From Cognatundibacterium curvum (GTDB lineage Bacteria > Pseudomonadota > Gammaproteobacteria > Burkholderiales > Burkholderiaceae_D): 64,000 bases of DNA. This document shows positions 1-8,639 of this stretch, in pieces; the stretch's first letter is position 1; each line of letters opens with the position of its first letter. Made by a program: the position numbers and the translations under genes. The notes under the pieces are model-generated. The model did not search any database and had not been told where the DNA came from. It saw nothing but the letters and a program-made list of their open reading frames with translations. Where the stretch lies: contig NZ_JACOGD010000003.1 of assembly GCF_014284235.1 (NCBI RefSeq), positions 1 through 64,000 of the forward strand, given 5' to 3'.

Positions 1-2
1 GA

Positions 3-134
3 ACACACCGCATTCCTTTACCGGTAGGCCGGGTACAACGATTCGCGCTCAAACCCGGTGCCCACTGGAATGGTCAGGCCAGTCCTAAACCAGAGATCGT
101 GCGCTTGTTTCAGACCGGGCCGGGGAAAGACTAG
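3..134 (+). CDS. C-terminal fragment of an unidentified protein (cut by window edge)
   Basis: An open frame enters from the left edge and stops at a TAG at 132-134, giving 43 residues that end in LFQTGPGKD. It has no start inside the window. I do not recognise it. Its position just before tssF suggests it belongs to, or borders, the type VI secretion cluster, but the 249 bases between it and tssF hold no clear gene, so it may be unrelated. It could also be a chance frame. Confidence 0.3.
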   Translation, partial: THRIPLPVGRVQRFALKPGAHWNGQASPKPEIVRLFQTGPGKD

Positions 135-383
135 TTTTCTGATGCTGACGCAAGACTGCTTTTAAGGACATGAAGATGAATCATCCATTTTATCCGTACC
201 GCCGTAGCTGGCTGTTGCAAGTGAGAAGTAAGGCATTTAGTTTGGGCGAATTTGCTTCTGTCCATGTCTATGGAAATTTTGGTCTGAGTTAGTTAACTAC
301 GCACGGATCCAGACATCGTGGCAGTTGCCTGATGCGATCGTAACCTAAATAAATCATCGGAATACCCACAAAGAAAGTGAAAC

Positions 384-2264
384 ATGGAACCACAACTTTT
401 GGAGTACTACAATCAGGAGCTGACCTATATGCGCGAGAGCGCTGCGGAGTTTGCTGAGCTGCACCCTAAGATTGCACGGCGTCTGGGTTTGCATGGGGTA
501 GAGGTGGCTGACCCTTATGTGGAAAGGCTGATCGAGGCATTTTGTTTTATGTCGGCGCGTATGCGTATCAAGCTGGATGCGGAGTTTCCACGCTTTACCC
601 AGCGTTTGCTGGAAGTGGTGTATCCGAATTATGTGAGCCCTACCCCGTCGATGGCGGTAGCACAGCTGCGCCCGGCGATGTTAGTCGGTGACTTTAGCAG
701 TGGCTTTGCAGTACCGCGCGACACGGCATTTTTTTCCAAGATACCGGAGGGTGAACAGACCGCTTGTGAATTCCGCTCCAGTCAGGATGTGATGTTGTGG
801 CCGATAGAAATCGTCGATGCCAGGCTGGCCGGCGTACCGCCCGATATTCCGGCCTTGGGGCGATATTTACCACCGCATTTGCAGGTCGCAGGCAGTCTGC
901 GCTTACGGCTGCGGGTTGTGGGTGAACTGAATTTTTCTGATCTCAAAGGCCTCGATAGTTTGCCCATCTATCTGAGCGGTGATGAGCAGATTGCCTCACA
1001 CTTGTTTGAATTGCTGCATGCAGGTGCGGTTGCGACGCTGACTGGCTTGCCGGGGCATATGGCGGATCAACCTCATGTGGTGGTTCAGGATGCACTGGTA
1101 AAGGAGGGCTTGCAGCCGGAACAGAGTGTGTTGCCGCTGGCCTGGAATACCTGGCATGGCCATAATTTACTGCATGAATATTTCGCTTGCCCGAGCCGGT
1201 TTTACTTTTTCTCTTTACAAAATCTGTCCGCCGGTTTGGCAAAAATCCAGGCGAAAGAAGCAGAAATCGTTATTCTGCTCACACGTGATACGCAAAGCCT
1301 GCGCGGTCTGGTAGATAAAAATCAGTTCGCATTATTTTGTACTCCGGTGGTGAATTTATTTCCGCGCCGGACCGACAGACTGGAAATAAAAACCGGTCAC
1401 AATGAGTTTCATTTGTTGCCAGATCGCGCACGCCCTATGGACTATGAAGTTTTCAGCGTATCTGAAATGCTGGCACAGCGTTCGGAAGCGGATGCCGGTG
1501 TGAGCTTCCGCCCTTTGTTCCAGACTTTGAACCAGGATGAGGGAAATCACGGGCGTTATTTTTCATTGCGGCGTGAACCCAGACTGGATTCTGACTCGGC
1601 CCGTAAATACGGCACCCGCACCGCCTATACCGGTACCGAAGTGTTTGTCAGTCTGGTGGATCAGCATGAAGCCCCCTACAGCGAAACACTGCGCTATTTG
1701 TCGGTACAGGCGATGCTCACCAATCGTGATTTGCCACGTCTGATACCGCGTAATGGGGTATCCGATCTGCGCGTGGTGGCATCCTTGCCACTGGAAAGTG
1801 TGGGTTTGATTCGCCCCCCCAGCGCACCGATGCCAGCGTTCGCTCAGGGCGAGATGGCCTGGCGTCTGGTGCGGCAGCTCAGCTTTAATTATCTGCCTTT
1901 GCTGGATATGGATGCACGCCAGGGGGCACAGGCTTTACGCGATATGCTGCGCTTATTCGTCAACACTCAGGATGTGGTGGCAGCGCGCCAGGTCAGCGCG
2001 CTGATCGGTAGCCATATAGAGCCAGTGACACGGCGTTTGCCTGGCAACGGGCCGTTGGTGTACGGGCGTGGTGTGCAATGTACGCTGACTGTGGATGAAG
2101 ACGGTTTCAGTGGCGTCAGTCCCTATTTGTTTGGCGTGGTCCTTGAGCATTATCTGGCACGTCATGTCGCCATCAATGTGTTCACCCAAACCAGGCTGGA
2201 GTCCATGCAGCGCGGCATGGTGGCAGAGTGGCCCGTGCGCATGGGCACACGAGGAGTGGTGTGA
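384..2264 (+). CDS. tssF: Type VI secretion baseplate protein TssF (VasA/ImpG family)
   Basis: The protein (626 aa) is a baseplate subunit of the type VI secretion system. In this family TssF joins TssG, TssE and TssK to form the cytoplasmic wedge that anchors the contractile tail to the membrane complex. The N-terminus MEPQLLEYYNQELTYMRESA, followed by a segment reading FAELHPKIARRLGL and then DPYVERLIEAFCFMSARMR, is the recognisable start of TssF. The length is typical (about 580-630 aa). The start is the ATG after a purine-rich stretch. The last bases overlap the tssG start (TGATG), so the two are translationally coupled. The upstream 249 bases hold no tssE or other recognisable type VI gene, so the usual order is broken or the partners lie elsewhere. 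Confidence 0.95.
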   Translation: MEPQLLEYYNQELTYMRESAAEFAELHPKIARRLGLHGVEVADPYVERLIEAFCFMSARMRIKLDAEFPRFTQRLLEVVYPNYVSPTPSMAVAQLRPAMLVGDFSSGFAVPRDTAFFSKIPEGEQTACEFRSSQDVMLWPIEIVDARLAGVPPDIPALGRYLPPHLQVAGSLRLRLRVVGELNFSDLKGLDSLPIYLSGDEQIASHLFELLHAGAVATLTGLPGHMADQPHVVVQDALVKEGLQPEQSVLPLAWNTWHGHNLLHEYFACPSRFYFFSLQNLSAGLAKIQAKEAEIVILLTRDTQSLRGLVDKNQFALFCTPVVNLFPRRTDRLEIKTGHNEFHLLPDRARPMDYEVFSVSEMLAQRSEADAGVSFRPLFQTLNQDEGNHGRYFSLRREPRLDSDSARKYGTRTAYTGTEVFVSLVDQHEAPYSETLRYLSVQAMLTNRDLPRLIPRNGVSDLRVVASLPLESVGLIRPPSAPMPAFAQGEMAWRLVRQLSFNYLPLLDMDARQGAQALRDMLRLFVNTQDVVAARQVSALIGSHIEPVTRRLPGNGPLVYGRGVQCTLTVDEDGFSGVSPYLFGVVLEHYLARHVAINVFTQTRLESMQRGMVAEWPVRMGTRGVV

Positions 2265-3379
2265 TGCAATCCAAAACAAGACACAAGAAGCCAGCCAATG
2301 CCGATAGCGAACAGCGTTTGCGGCAAGCGCAGGAGCAACCATGGCAACACGGCTTTGTTCCCTTGTTGCGCTATCTTGCTGCAGTTCATACGGATCAACC
2401 AGCGATAGGACAGGCGCAAAGGCCATCACAAGAGCGTTACCGCTTAGGGCAACAAGCCAGCCTGGCCTTTTCACCGCGCGAAATCGCCTCAGTATCTGAA
2501 CGTGACGGACGTTGGATGATCAAGCTGTTTGGCTTAGGGATGCTGGGTTCGAATGGCGTATTGCCTTTGCACTTTACCGAATTAGTTCGTGAGCGCAGCG
2601 AAGCGAAGCTGGATCATACTTTGGCAAATTTTCTGGATATGTTTCACCATCGCTGGATGACACATATGTACCGTGCCTGGTCTCAGGCACAAAGTGCAGC
2701 CGGTCTGGACCGGGCCGATGCAGAGAGTTTTTCCCGCTACATTGCGCGCATAGGCGGTGATGAACCGGATGAGGTTCAGGGTAGCGCGCTGAGCCCGCAT
2801 GCACGCTGGGCTTCAGTAGCACACAGAGTGCGTGCTGCACGTAATCCGGATGGTCTGGTTAGCACCCTGGCGCGTTATTTTGGGGTGAAGGTTGCATTGC
2901 GTGAATACTGTCTGGCATGGATGCCGATAGAGCCACAGGATCAATGTAGGCTTGGTCAGGCCGGAATGGCGGGGACGTTGGGGCAGGGCGCTATGCTGGG
3001 GGAAGTGGTGGCTGACCGGCAAACCCGGTTTCGCCTGATTATTGGCCCATTAAACCTGAGCGCCTATCTGCGCCTGACGCCTCAGGGTGATCAAACAGGC
3101 AGTGATCTGGCGGCACTGGTCGAGCTGGTGCGTGCCTTTGTCGGCTTTGAATATATCTGGGAAGTTGAATTGCTGATCCAGTCTCATGCTGCTCCGGCAA
3201 CGCAATTGGGTGAGCATGCTCAGCTGGGCTGGTCCAGCTGGATGGGTGGTGAATCCCTGGCTGGATTGGAATCCATCACAGGCATGATACTGGAGCCGGA
3301 AAATTACATAGGCAAGCGTGATCAGCAACAGCCTGCCGTTACCACACTAGCCACCACAACACCAGGATATCCGCAATGA
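2264..3379 (+). CDS. tssG: Type VI secretion baseplate protein TssG (VasB/ImpH family)
   Basis: TssG (371 aa) is the second wedge protein of the type VI baseplate and binds TssF and TssK. The match is seen in FVPLLRYLAAVH near the N-terminus, the FSPREIASV and LFGLGMLGSNGVLPLHFTE segments, and the following HRWMTHMYRAW block, all typical of the family. An ATG 36 bases further upstream is in frame, but the ATG overlapping the tssF stop is preferred because a strong GAGGAG lies 7 bases before it, inside the end of tssF. The 3' end overlaps tssA by 4 bases (ATGA). The length is slightly above the usual 300-350 aa, mainly through the polar N-terminus. Confidence 0.94.
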   Translation: MQSKTRHKKPANADSEQRLRQAQEQPWQHGFVPLLRYLAAVHTDQPAIGQAQRPSQERYRLGQQASLAFSPREIASVSERDGRWMIKLFGLGMLGSNGVLPLHFTELVRERSEAKLDHTLANFLDMFHHRWMTHMYRAWSQAQSAAGLDRADAESFSRYIARIGGDEPDEVQGSALSPHARWASVAHRVRAARNPDGLVSTLARYFGVKVALREYCLAWMPIEPQDQCRLGQAGMAGTLGQGAMLGEVVADRQTRFRLIIGPLNLSAYLRLTPQGDQTGSDLAALVELVRAFVGFEYIWEVELLIQSHAAPATQLGEHAQLGWSSWMGGESLAGLESITGMILEPENYIGKRDQQQPAVTTLATTTPGYPQ

Positions 3380-4524
3380 AAGCCTTACAGCAGCTCTACA
3401 GCAAATTAATCGATGGCTTAAAGCCTGCGGAAAATATCCCCACACAATTTTTAGAACCCATCAGCGAGGCCGCACCTTGTGGCGACAGTCTGGAGTACGA
3501 CAATGAGTTTGCAGTCCTGCGCAGCCGTTTGGAGCCAAGGGCGGAGGTGCAATATGGCAGCTTCACCAGCAAAGCCGAGGAGCCTGACTGGAGCGAGATA
3601 GAACGTGACTGCCTGCGCTTATTATTGCGCTCCAAAGACATCACTTTGTTGATCTGGTACGCACGCTGTCGTACCCGCTCTGCCGGTGCCGAAGGCGTGG
3701 CACAGGGGCTGTGCGCATTGAGCGCAGTGCTTTCCCGTTTTGAACGTGAGGTTCATCCGCAATTGCTGATTGATAATTGCATCGACCCGGCCGTGCGCGC
3801 CAATGCGCTGGCGGCATTGTGTGATCCCGAAGGCTTATTGAGTGACATCCGTAATGTACTGATTTCCGGTAATACCTCGGCTCGCCTGACGGTACGTGAC
3901 GTAGAACGTGCACTGGCAGTCCCCAGACTGCCAAATGCCTTAGACCCTGATCTCGTTAAGCGTCAGTTGGCCGACCTGTACACGCGTCAGGGGAGTGGCA
4001 TTAAAGCATTACTGTCTGCGGGAGTGCATACGCAGAAAATCATCGATTGGGCAAAGGCTAACCTCAAAGGTGAAGCACCGGATCTGACTTCTTTGCAAAG
4101 ATTACTAGCGACGATGACTGCCTTTTCACAAGGGCTGCATTTTTCTGAGAAAGTGACACCCAGCAAAACGGCTCATCCTCCAAATAGCAGTGAAAACCAC
4201 GAAGCTGATTCGATTCAAGAATCGCAGACAAAGAGCAGCGCGCAATCACCGGGGGCAGAGTCTGGCCGGGCGAATCTGCTGTCACCGTTCGGGAATCAAA
4301 CTATGGCCGTATCACAGGAAATTGGCATGAGCACTGAGCAGCAGCGCGAACATATCCGTCAGTTACTCAGCCAGGCCCGTATCTGGATAGAAAAAAATGA
4401 ACCCAGCAGCCCAGTCGCACTGCTGCTCAAACAGGCTGAACGCCTATGGGGCAAACGCTTTTCCGAAGTTGCTCATTTCATTCCCGCAGATTTATTAAAG
4501 GCTTGGGATGAAGAGGAAGGATGA
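3376..4524 (+). CDS. tssA: Type VI secretion protein TssA (ImpA N-terminal domain)
   Basis: This protein (382 aa) belongs to the TssA group, which caps the growing sheath/tube or primes its assembly at the baseplate. The ImpA_N domain covers about residues 20-150 and includes the diagnostic PCGDSLEYDNEF and PDWSEIERDCLRLL segments. A low-complexity Ser/Glu/Gln-rich linker follows (about 255-305), then a short helical C-terminus with SPVALLLKQAERLWGKRF. The linker and the brief C-terminal domain set it apart from TssA forms with long C-terminal extensions. The start overlaps the tssG stop (ATGA). No further type VI gene follows; the sequence decays into a gene-poor region, so this is the end of the local cluster. 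Confidence 0.92.
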   Translation: MKALQQLYSKLIDGLKPAENIPTQFLEPISEAAPCGDSLEYDNEFAVLRSRLEPRAEVQYGSFTSKAEEPDWSEIERDCLRLLLRSKDITLLIWYARCRTRSAGAEGVAQGLCALSAVLSRFEREVHPQLLIDNCIDPAVRANALAALCDPEGLLSDIRNVLISGNTSARLTVRDVERALAVPRLPNALDPDLVKRQLADLYTRQGSGIKALLSAGVHTQKIIDWAKANLKGEAPDLTSLQRLLATMTAFSQGLHFSEKVTPSKTAHPPNSSENHEADSIQESQTKSSAQSPGAESGRANLLSPFGNQTMAVSQEIGMSTEQQREHIRQLLSQARIWIEKNEPSSPVALLLKQAERLWGKRFSEVAHFIPADLLKAWDEEEG

Positions 4525-4664
4525 GCTGGCAAAGCCAAAGCTTAAGTCCGCCCGTTGGCTATGTTTATCAGTTCATTTCCGTGCCGCCCGCGCTACTTTC
4601 GAAATCAAGAGCAGGCTTGCAAAGCTGCTCGCTGGTTTTTCACAAGCTGACCAGGTGCCCGTAG
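4521..4664 (+). CDS. Possible 47-aa ORF coupled to tssA (probably a remnant)
   Basis: An ATG overlaps the tssA stop (ATGA) and opens a 47-codon frame beginning MSWQSQSLSPPVGYVYQF. Its start layout copies the tssG/tssA junction, which suggests that another type VI gene once followed and has been lost or truncated. I recognise no domain. It also overlaps the minus-strand pseudogene at 4605-4990. It may not be translated to any purpose. Confidence 0.2.
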   Translation: MSWQSQSLSPPVGYVYQFISVPPALLSKSRAGLQSCSLVFHKLTRCP

Positions 4665-4990
4665 AGGATGACGGTACGGCTGTATAGATGATTTTTGATT
4701 TTCTGCGACGAAGGTCCATCCGATTTCTTTGCTGACTGAGTGAGCGTCAGTGCTGCGCCTGAATTGCTCACTGAAGAACTGCTTTGTGTCCTCCGCTTGC
4801 AGATTCAAGCCATATGCCGCTCAATGAATGGCAGTGAGTGCGCCAGACGCATCGCTGCCATCAATGTGTTGCTGGCAAAGTAAAGCAGCATCTTTGGGCA
4901 GTAATGGATGTAATAACAGTTCTGAAAGATTCGCTGGTTCGGCCAGGCAGCACTGAGTCACAAAAAGAGCTGTCAGCAAAAGTTTTTCAT
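4605..4990 (-). pseudogene. Decayed gene for a small secreted protein
   Basis: Read on the minus strand from the ATG at 4988-4990, the frame gives MKN then a TGA. If one A is restored in the A5 run just after the start, it reads MKKLLLTALFVTQCCLAEP, a convincing signal peptide with a cysteine pair. It then runs 56 codons to an in-frame TGA, and reading through that TGA continues in the same frame for another 70 codons to the TGA at 4605-4607. Thus a single 1-base deletion plus one nonsense change would account for the break-up of an approximately 128-residue exported protein. I do not recognise the family. The interpretation rests on frame continuity and the signal peptide only. Confidence 0.45.
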
Positions 4991-5161
4991 CGATAGTTCT
5001 TACTTAACTTTAACAGCTTATTACTATATCTGGTCGTCAGATACGCCAGTGCGCAGCTGTGCTGGATGCACTTGATCTCAAGGTCGTTGTGTAGCTCAAG
5101 AGTAGTTGAAAAAAGGATGGACTGCGTCAGCAGGTAGATATATTTTGATGGGATGAATCCA

Positions 5162-5194
5162 GAATTGCGGAACTACTGCCGAATTGCGGAACTA
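5162..5194. repeat. Two 14-bp direct repeats
   Basis: The 14-mer GAATTGCGGAACTA occurs at 5162-5175 and again at 5181-5194, a 19-base period. It lies in the gene-poor stretch between the decayed gene and the tRNA-Leu. It could be a trace of an insertion or a small binding site; nothing else identifies it. Confidence 0.6.
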
Positions 5195-5204
5195 AATCCA
5201 CATA

Positions 5205-5238
5205 AAATAAATGCGGCGTACATCGCTGTAAGCCGCAT
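5205..5238 (-). terminator. Probable terminator of the tRNA-Leu transcript
   Basis: On the minus strand, just past the tRNA-Leu 3' end, ATGCGGC (5232-5238) pairs with GCCGCAT (5211-5217) across a 14-base loop and is followed by an A/T-rich tail, TTATTTTATG. The fit is moderate because the stem is only 7 bp and the T tract is interrupted. Confidence 0.5.
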
Positions 5239-5247
5239 GAATTCTTG

Positions 5248-5332
5248 TGGTGCCGAGAGCCGGAATCGAACCGGCACGCCTTGCGGCGCGGGATTTTGAG
5301 TCCCGTGCGTCTACCTATTCCGCCATCTCGGC
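5248..5332 (-). tRNA. tRNA-Leu (anticodon CAA)
   Basis: The minus strand folds as an 85-nt class II tRNA including an encoded CCA. The acceptor stem GCCGAGA pairs perfectly with TCTCGGC. The anticodon loop reads CTCAAAA with CAA as the anticodon, a long variable arm follows, and the T-loop is TTCGATT. The long variable arm and the A73 before CCA agree with leucine identity, reading UUG codons. It stands alone rather than in a tRNA cluster. Confidence 0.97.
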
Positions 5333-5421
5333 AACGCGTAGGCGAGATTATGACAGGGTGGAGGGGGTTTTGCAAGCCGACATCGGTTTTTGCTATGCAA
5401 TGCGCTGGGGTGCTTGCCGTT

Positions 5422-6807
5422 TCATGCACCGGATACGGTTTTGTGGTGCTGGCGTTGTACGTGTCGCAGATAGCACCACAGGCTGATGGCGATCAGTACC
5501 ACGCTGAGTGTGTTGGCGATCCAAAAGCCGGTTGCGCCATGTACGTTTGCCGGAAACCAGCCGCCAGGATCGATGCCTAACAGGTAGCCACCACCCAGTC
5601 CACAACCCCACAGCGTCAGCGCATACAACAGGGTGGGGACGATGGCGACGTGGTAGGCGCGCAGGATGAAGGCGATGATGACTTGGATCGCATCAAATAT
5701 CTGATAGACCGCAACCAGAATAAACAAGGGCATGGCGGCTTCAATGATGGCGGGATTATCGGTGTAGGCGAGCAGTATCCAGCTTCTGCCCAGTACAATC
5801 AGTAGCGCCAGTGGCAGGTTCAGGCACAGGGCCAGCCTGATACCTGCACTGGCGGTCAGCCTGGCTTGATTATGCTGACCGGCACCCAGCGCTTGTGCAG
5901 TCAGCGTGGCGCAGGCATTGGCGATAGAAAGAGGCAGCATGTAGAGCACAGTGCCAAAATTGGCGCTCAGCTGATGGCCGGAGACGGCGATTTCACCAAA
6001 GCGCGCAATGAATAAAGCCATGAAGGCATAGGCCGTGACTTCAATCAGATAGCTCAGGCCCATAGGGATGCCAAGTCGCAGCAATTGCTTCATGCTGGGC
6101 CAGTGCGGCCAGACAAAACCGCTGCCAAACAGAGCAAACTGTTGATACAGCGTGGCATGGCGCAGTATGAACCACGCGATCAGCAGCGTGAGCCAGGAAA
6201 TGATGACGGTTGCCACGGCACAGCCCGGCCCGCCCATGGCAGGCAGACCGTAACCACCAAAAATAAATAAACTGTTTAACGGGAATTTCAATCCCAGGCT
6301 GAGCACCTGTATCGCCATCACCATTTTGGGTTTGCCTATCGCATTATTGAGTGCGCTGTAAATCCTGAAGCCCATAGTGGCGGGCAGGGCATAGGCGAGT
6401 ATCTGCAGGTATTGCGCCGCTTTGTCGGTCAGTGTGGCATCGGCATGCGCAATGCTGAGTAAAGTCTGCGGGAACAGTAAGGCCAGGCAACCGATGATGG
6501 TCAGCAGCGCGGCCAGCCACATACCTTGTTTCACGCGTAGTCCAATCGCGCGGAATTCCTGTGCACCGTATAGCTGGCCTATGGTGGGAGAGAGTGCCTG
6601 CAGCACGCCATTGAGCCCGACAAAGATGCTGATATAAATCGATACGCCGATAGACAGCGCGGCCAGATCGGTGGCGGAATAGCGTGAAGTCAGTGCGGTA
6701 TCAATGACGCCGTTACTGACGGTGGCGAGCTGCCCGACCAGCACCGGCCAGGCTAGCGCGCCTATGCGGCGCATTGCTTGTTTCGCGCCGCCCGCGGTGT
6801 CACTCAT
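5422..6807 (-). CDS. MATE-family multidrug/Na+ antiporter (NorM-like)
   Basis: This 461-aa inner-membrane protein is a MATE transporter, which couples H+ or Na+ entry to export of cationic compounds. The N-terminal LAWPVLVGQLATVSNGVIDT and the following AALSIGVSIYISIFVGLNG segment are typical of the first two helices. The pattern repeats in the second half (RLGIPMGLSYLIEVTAYAFM), giving the two six-helix bundles of the family. The length is normal. It overlaps the upstream glycosyltransferase gene by 4 bases (ATGA on the minus strand), so the two form one operon. The substrate cannot be predicted. The pairing with a lipid-linked sugar transferase may mean an envelope-related role, but this is inference. 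Confidence 0.9.
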   Translation of the reverse strand: MSDTAGGAKQAMRRIGALAWPVLVGQLATVSNGVIDTALTSRYSATDLAALSIGVSIYISIFVGLNGVLQALSPTIGQLYGAQEFRAIGLRVKQGMWLAALLTIIGCLALLFPQTLLSIAHADATLTDKAAQYLQILAYALPATMGFRIYSALNNAIGKPKMVMAIQVLSLGLKFPLNSLFIFGGYGLPAMGGPGCAVATVIISWLTLLIAWFILRHATLYQQFALFGSGFVWPHWPSMKQLLRLGIPMGLSYLIEVTAYAFMALFIARFGEIAVSGHQLSANFGTVLYMLPLSIANACATLTAQALGAGQHNQARLTASAGIRLALCLNLPLALLIVLGRSWILLAYTDNPAIIEAAMPLFILVAVYQIFDAIQVIIAFILRAYHVAIVPTLLYALTLWGCGLGGGYLLGIDPGGWFPANVHGATGFWIANTLSVVLIAISLWCYLRHVQRQHHKTVSGA

Positions 6808-8525
6808 GGACGCTTGCGGCGATACAGTGTGAACAATTCATCCTTGTCGGCAGCGCGGTGTCCTATCCAGATCGACTCCCATTCTTTGGCCTCGTAGTGG
6901 CTTGGCATCTCAGGCGTGAAGCTGTATCGGCGGCTGTGCTGCAGCAGCAGGTATTGGCAATTGTGATCAGAGAAACCGGCAAAGCGTAGTTTGCCAAAGT
7001 AGGCAAAACTGGCGCGCTGTGACGGGCCAACATAGGCTTCCACACAAGCGTTCTGAGTCGGCAGATGTTGTTGTAAGTCCTCAGACAGTGCGGCGTAACT
7101 GATGCGGTGATTGATCCATGGCAGGCCTATGCTGAGCAATAACAGCCAGCATAAAATCACGCCACCGGCTGACAGCACCACGGCGCGCCACAATACAGAC
7201 GGGCGACGTGAAATGCGCCAGTAGACCAGCATGAACCAGGCGATAGTGGCTGCACACGCGATTAGAAAAACCAGGGGCTGGAAGCTGGACTCGAAACCCG
7301 GTGCAAGCAGGCGCAGCTTCAGACTCAGCTTATCTGGCCAGCCCGTCTGTAAAGCGATATATGCGAGCCAGATCAGACTGGCTGTACCTGTCATGACCAT
7401 CACAGCAAACCAGTCGACCGCATTGATTGCACTGCGTTTCATGGTTGGCAGGCCAAACGCGGCGAGTATAGAAATCGCCGGTAGCAGTGGCAGTAACAGC
7501 GATTCTTCAGAGTTGTGGTTGATGAATGCGAGTATCGTAAAACACAGCAAAAATGCCGCTGATAAGGAAATATGCAGCGCTTTTTCTTGTCTGCGCCAGG
7601 CAAACACAGCCCAGGCCGCGAACGGCCATGCAGGCCAGGCAAACCAGATTGCATATTTAAAGAAGTAGCTGATGCTATCCAGGTCAGGCATTCTGATCTG
7701 GCGATAATTCCATTCCATCCAGGCTGGAAAAGGGCTGCTGTCGAAGGGGTGATGCTGACGTAATACCAGCATCCAGGCTATCGGTAGCAGACATGCCAGC
7801 GGCAGCGCGCCAAGCACATAGCGTATCTTTGCAGACTGTCCGCGCACTATGCATAAAGCGGACAAGGTCAGTGTCAAAGCTGCGGGTACCACCCAGCCCC
7901 GGTTCAGGATCAGTAAGCCCAGTACCAGCCCCAGTTGCAGGCTGTAGCGAATGTTTGGTTCATCGAGCAAACGCACGCACAGATAAAAAGTGAAGGCGAC
8001 CAGTGCCATTTGCAGGCTTTCCACCCCGGTTTCATGGCTGTGTAACAGCAAACCCAGGCTGGCGATATAAATCAGCAAAGCGCCGTCAGCCAGCGTACGT
8101 CCGAAATCACGAGGCTCAGGCTGGCCGCCAAAGGCTAATTTGAGGGGCTGAGCTTCTGGTCTTCGGCCCAATAAATAAGTCGCATACCAGACTGAAACCG
8201 CACCGATCAGAAAAAATAGTCCTGTCATCAGACGCGCGGCCATAGGCTCGCCCATAACGCCACCTAACAGCTTGATGCTCACAGCGCCTATCCAATAGGC
8301 GAGCGGGCCTTTTTCCGGTAATGGCAAGCCAGCGATATGTGGCCATAACCAGTCTGCGATCGTGCCGTGAGCCATCGTCCACATCACACCAAAGCTGGTC
8401 GCATCATCGCCTTTCCAGGGATCGCGTCCTATCAGTCCCGGCAGAATATACAGCAGGCAAAGAGCAAAAATTCCCCAGCGTGGTAAGGCAATGGTGGCAG
8501 CAGCAGGCAGACGGACTGGCTTCAT
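6804..8525 (-). CDS. ArnT-like lipid-linked glycosyltransferase (GT39/PMT superfamily)
   Basis: This 573-aa polytopic membrane protein resembles the ArnT/PMT group, which moves sugars from undecaprenyl phosphate onto lipid A or proteins on the periplasmic side. The N-terminal helix is followed by GRDPWKGDDATSFG, matching the first periplasmic loop with the acidic pair (here DD) that acts in catalysis in this superfamily. About a dozen hydrophobic segments follow, then a soluble C-terminal periplasmic part of roughly 100 residues. The length fits ArnT (about 550). It is first in a two-gene operon with the MATE transporter. Whether the substrate is aminoarabinose or another sugar cannot be told from sequence, and no arn genes are nearby. 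Confidence 0.82.
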   Translation of the reverse strand: MKPVRLPAAATIALPRWGIFALCLLYILPGLIGRDPWKGDDATSFGVMWTMAHGTIADWLWPHIAGLPLPEKGPLAYWIGAVSIKLLGGVMGEPMAARLMTGLFFLIGAVSVWYATYLLGRRPEAQPLKLAFGGQPEPRDFGRTLADGALLIYIASLGLLLHSHETGVESLQMALVAFTFYLCVRLLDEPNIRYSLQLGLVLGLLILNRGWVVPAALTLTLSALCIVRGQSAKIRYVLGALPLACLLPIAWMLVLRQHHPFDSSPFPAWMEWNYRQIRMPDLDSISYFFKYAIWFAWPAWPFAAWAVFAWRRQEKALHISLSAAFLLCFTILAFINHNSEESLLLPLLPAISILAAFGLPTMKRSAINAVDWFAVMVMTGTASLIWLAYIALQTGWPDKLSLKLRLLAPGFESSFQPLVFLIACAATIAWFMLVYWRISRRPSVLWRAVVLSAGGVILCWLLLLSIGLPWINHRISYAALSEDLQQHLPTQNACVEAYVGPSQRASFAYFGKLRFAGFSDHNCQYLLLQHSRRYSFTPEMPSHYEAKEWESIWIGHRAADKDELFTLYRRKRP

Positions 8526-8592
8526 AATTCGGTGAGTAAGCAGAGCGGTTGTTTAACAGTAGGGGATGGTAGATTGTAAGTAAAGCCGCAGT

Positions 8593-8620
8593 AAAAAAGG
8601 CAGCCTGAGCTGCCTTTTTT
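8593..8620. terminator. Bidirectional rho-independent terminator
   Basis: AAGGCAGC and GCTGCCTT form a perfect 8-bp stem around the loop CTGA, flanked by an A run and a T run, so it can act on both strands. On the minus strand it lies just after the rpmE2 stop and ends that transcript before the glycosyltransferase operon. Confidence 0.9.
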
Positions 8621-8639
8621 ATGGAAATCGTTGCGCTGA

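Noticed and set aside
171-293. 40-codon frame before tssF
   Set aside because: Short, without a good ribosome site or any similarity to TssE or another type VI protein.
5162-5194. Insertion sequence ends
   Set aside because: The repeats are direct, not inverted, very close together, and there is no transposase frame between or beside them.
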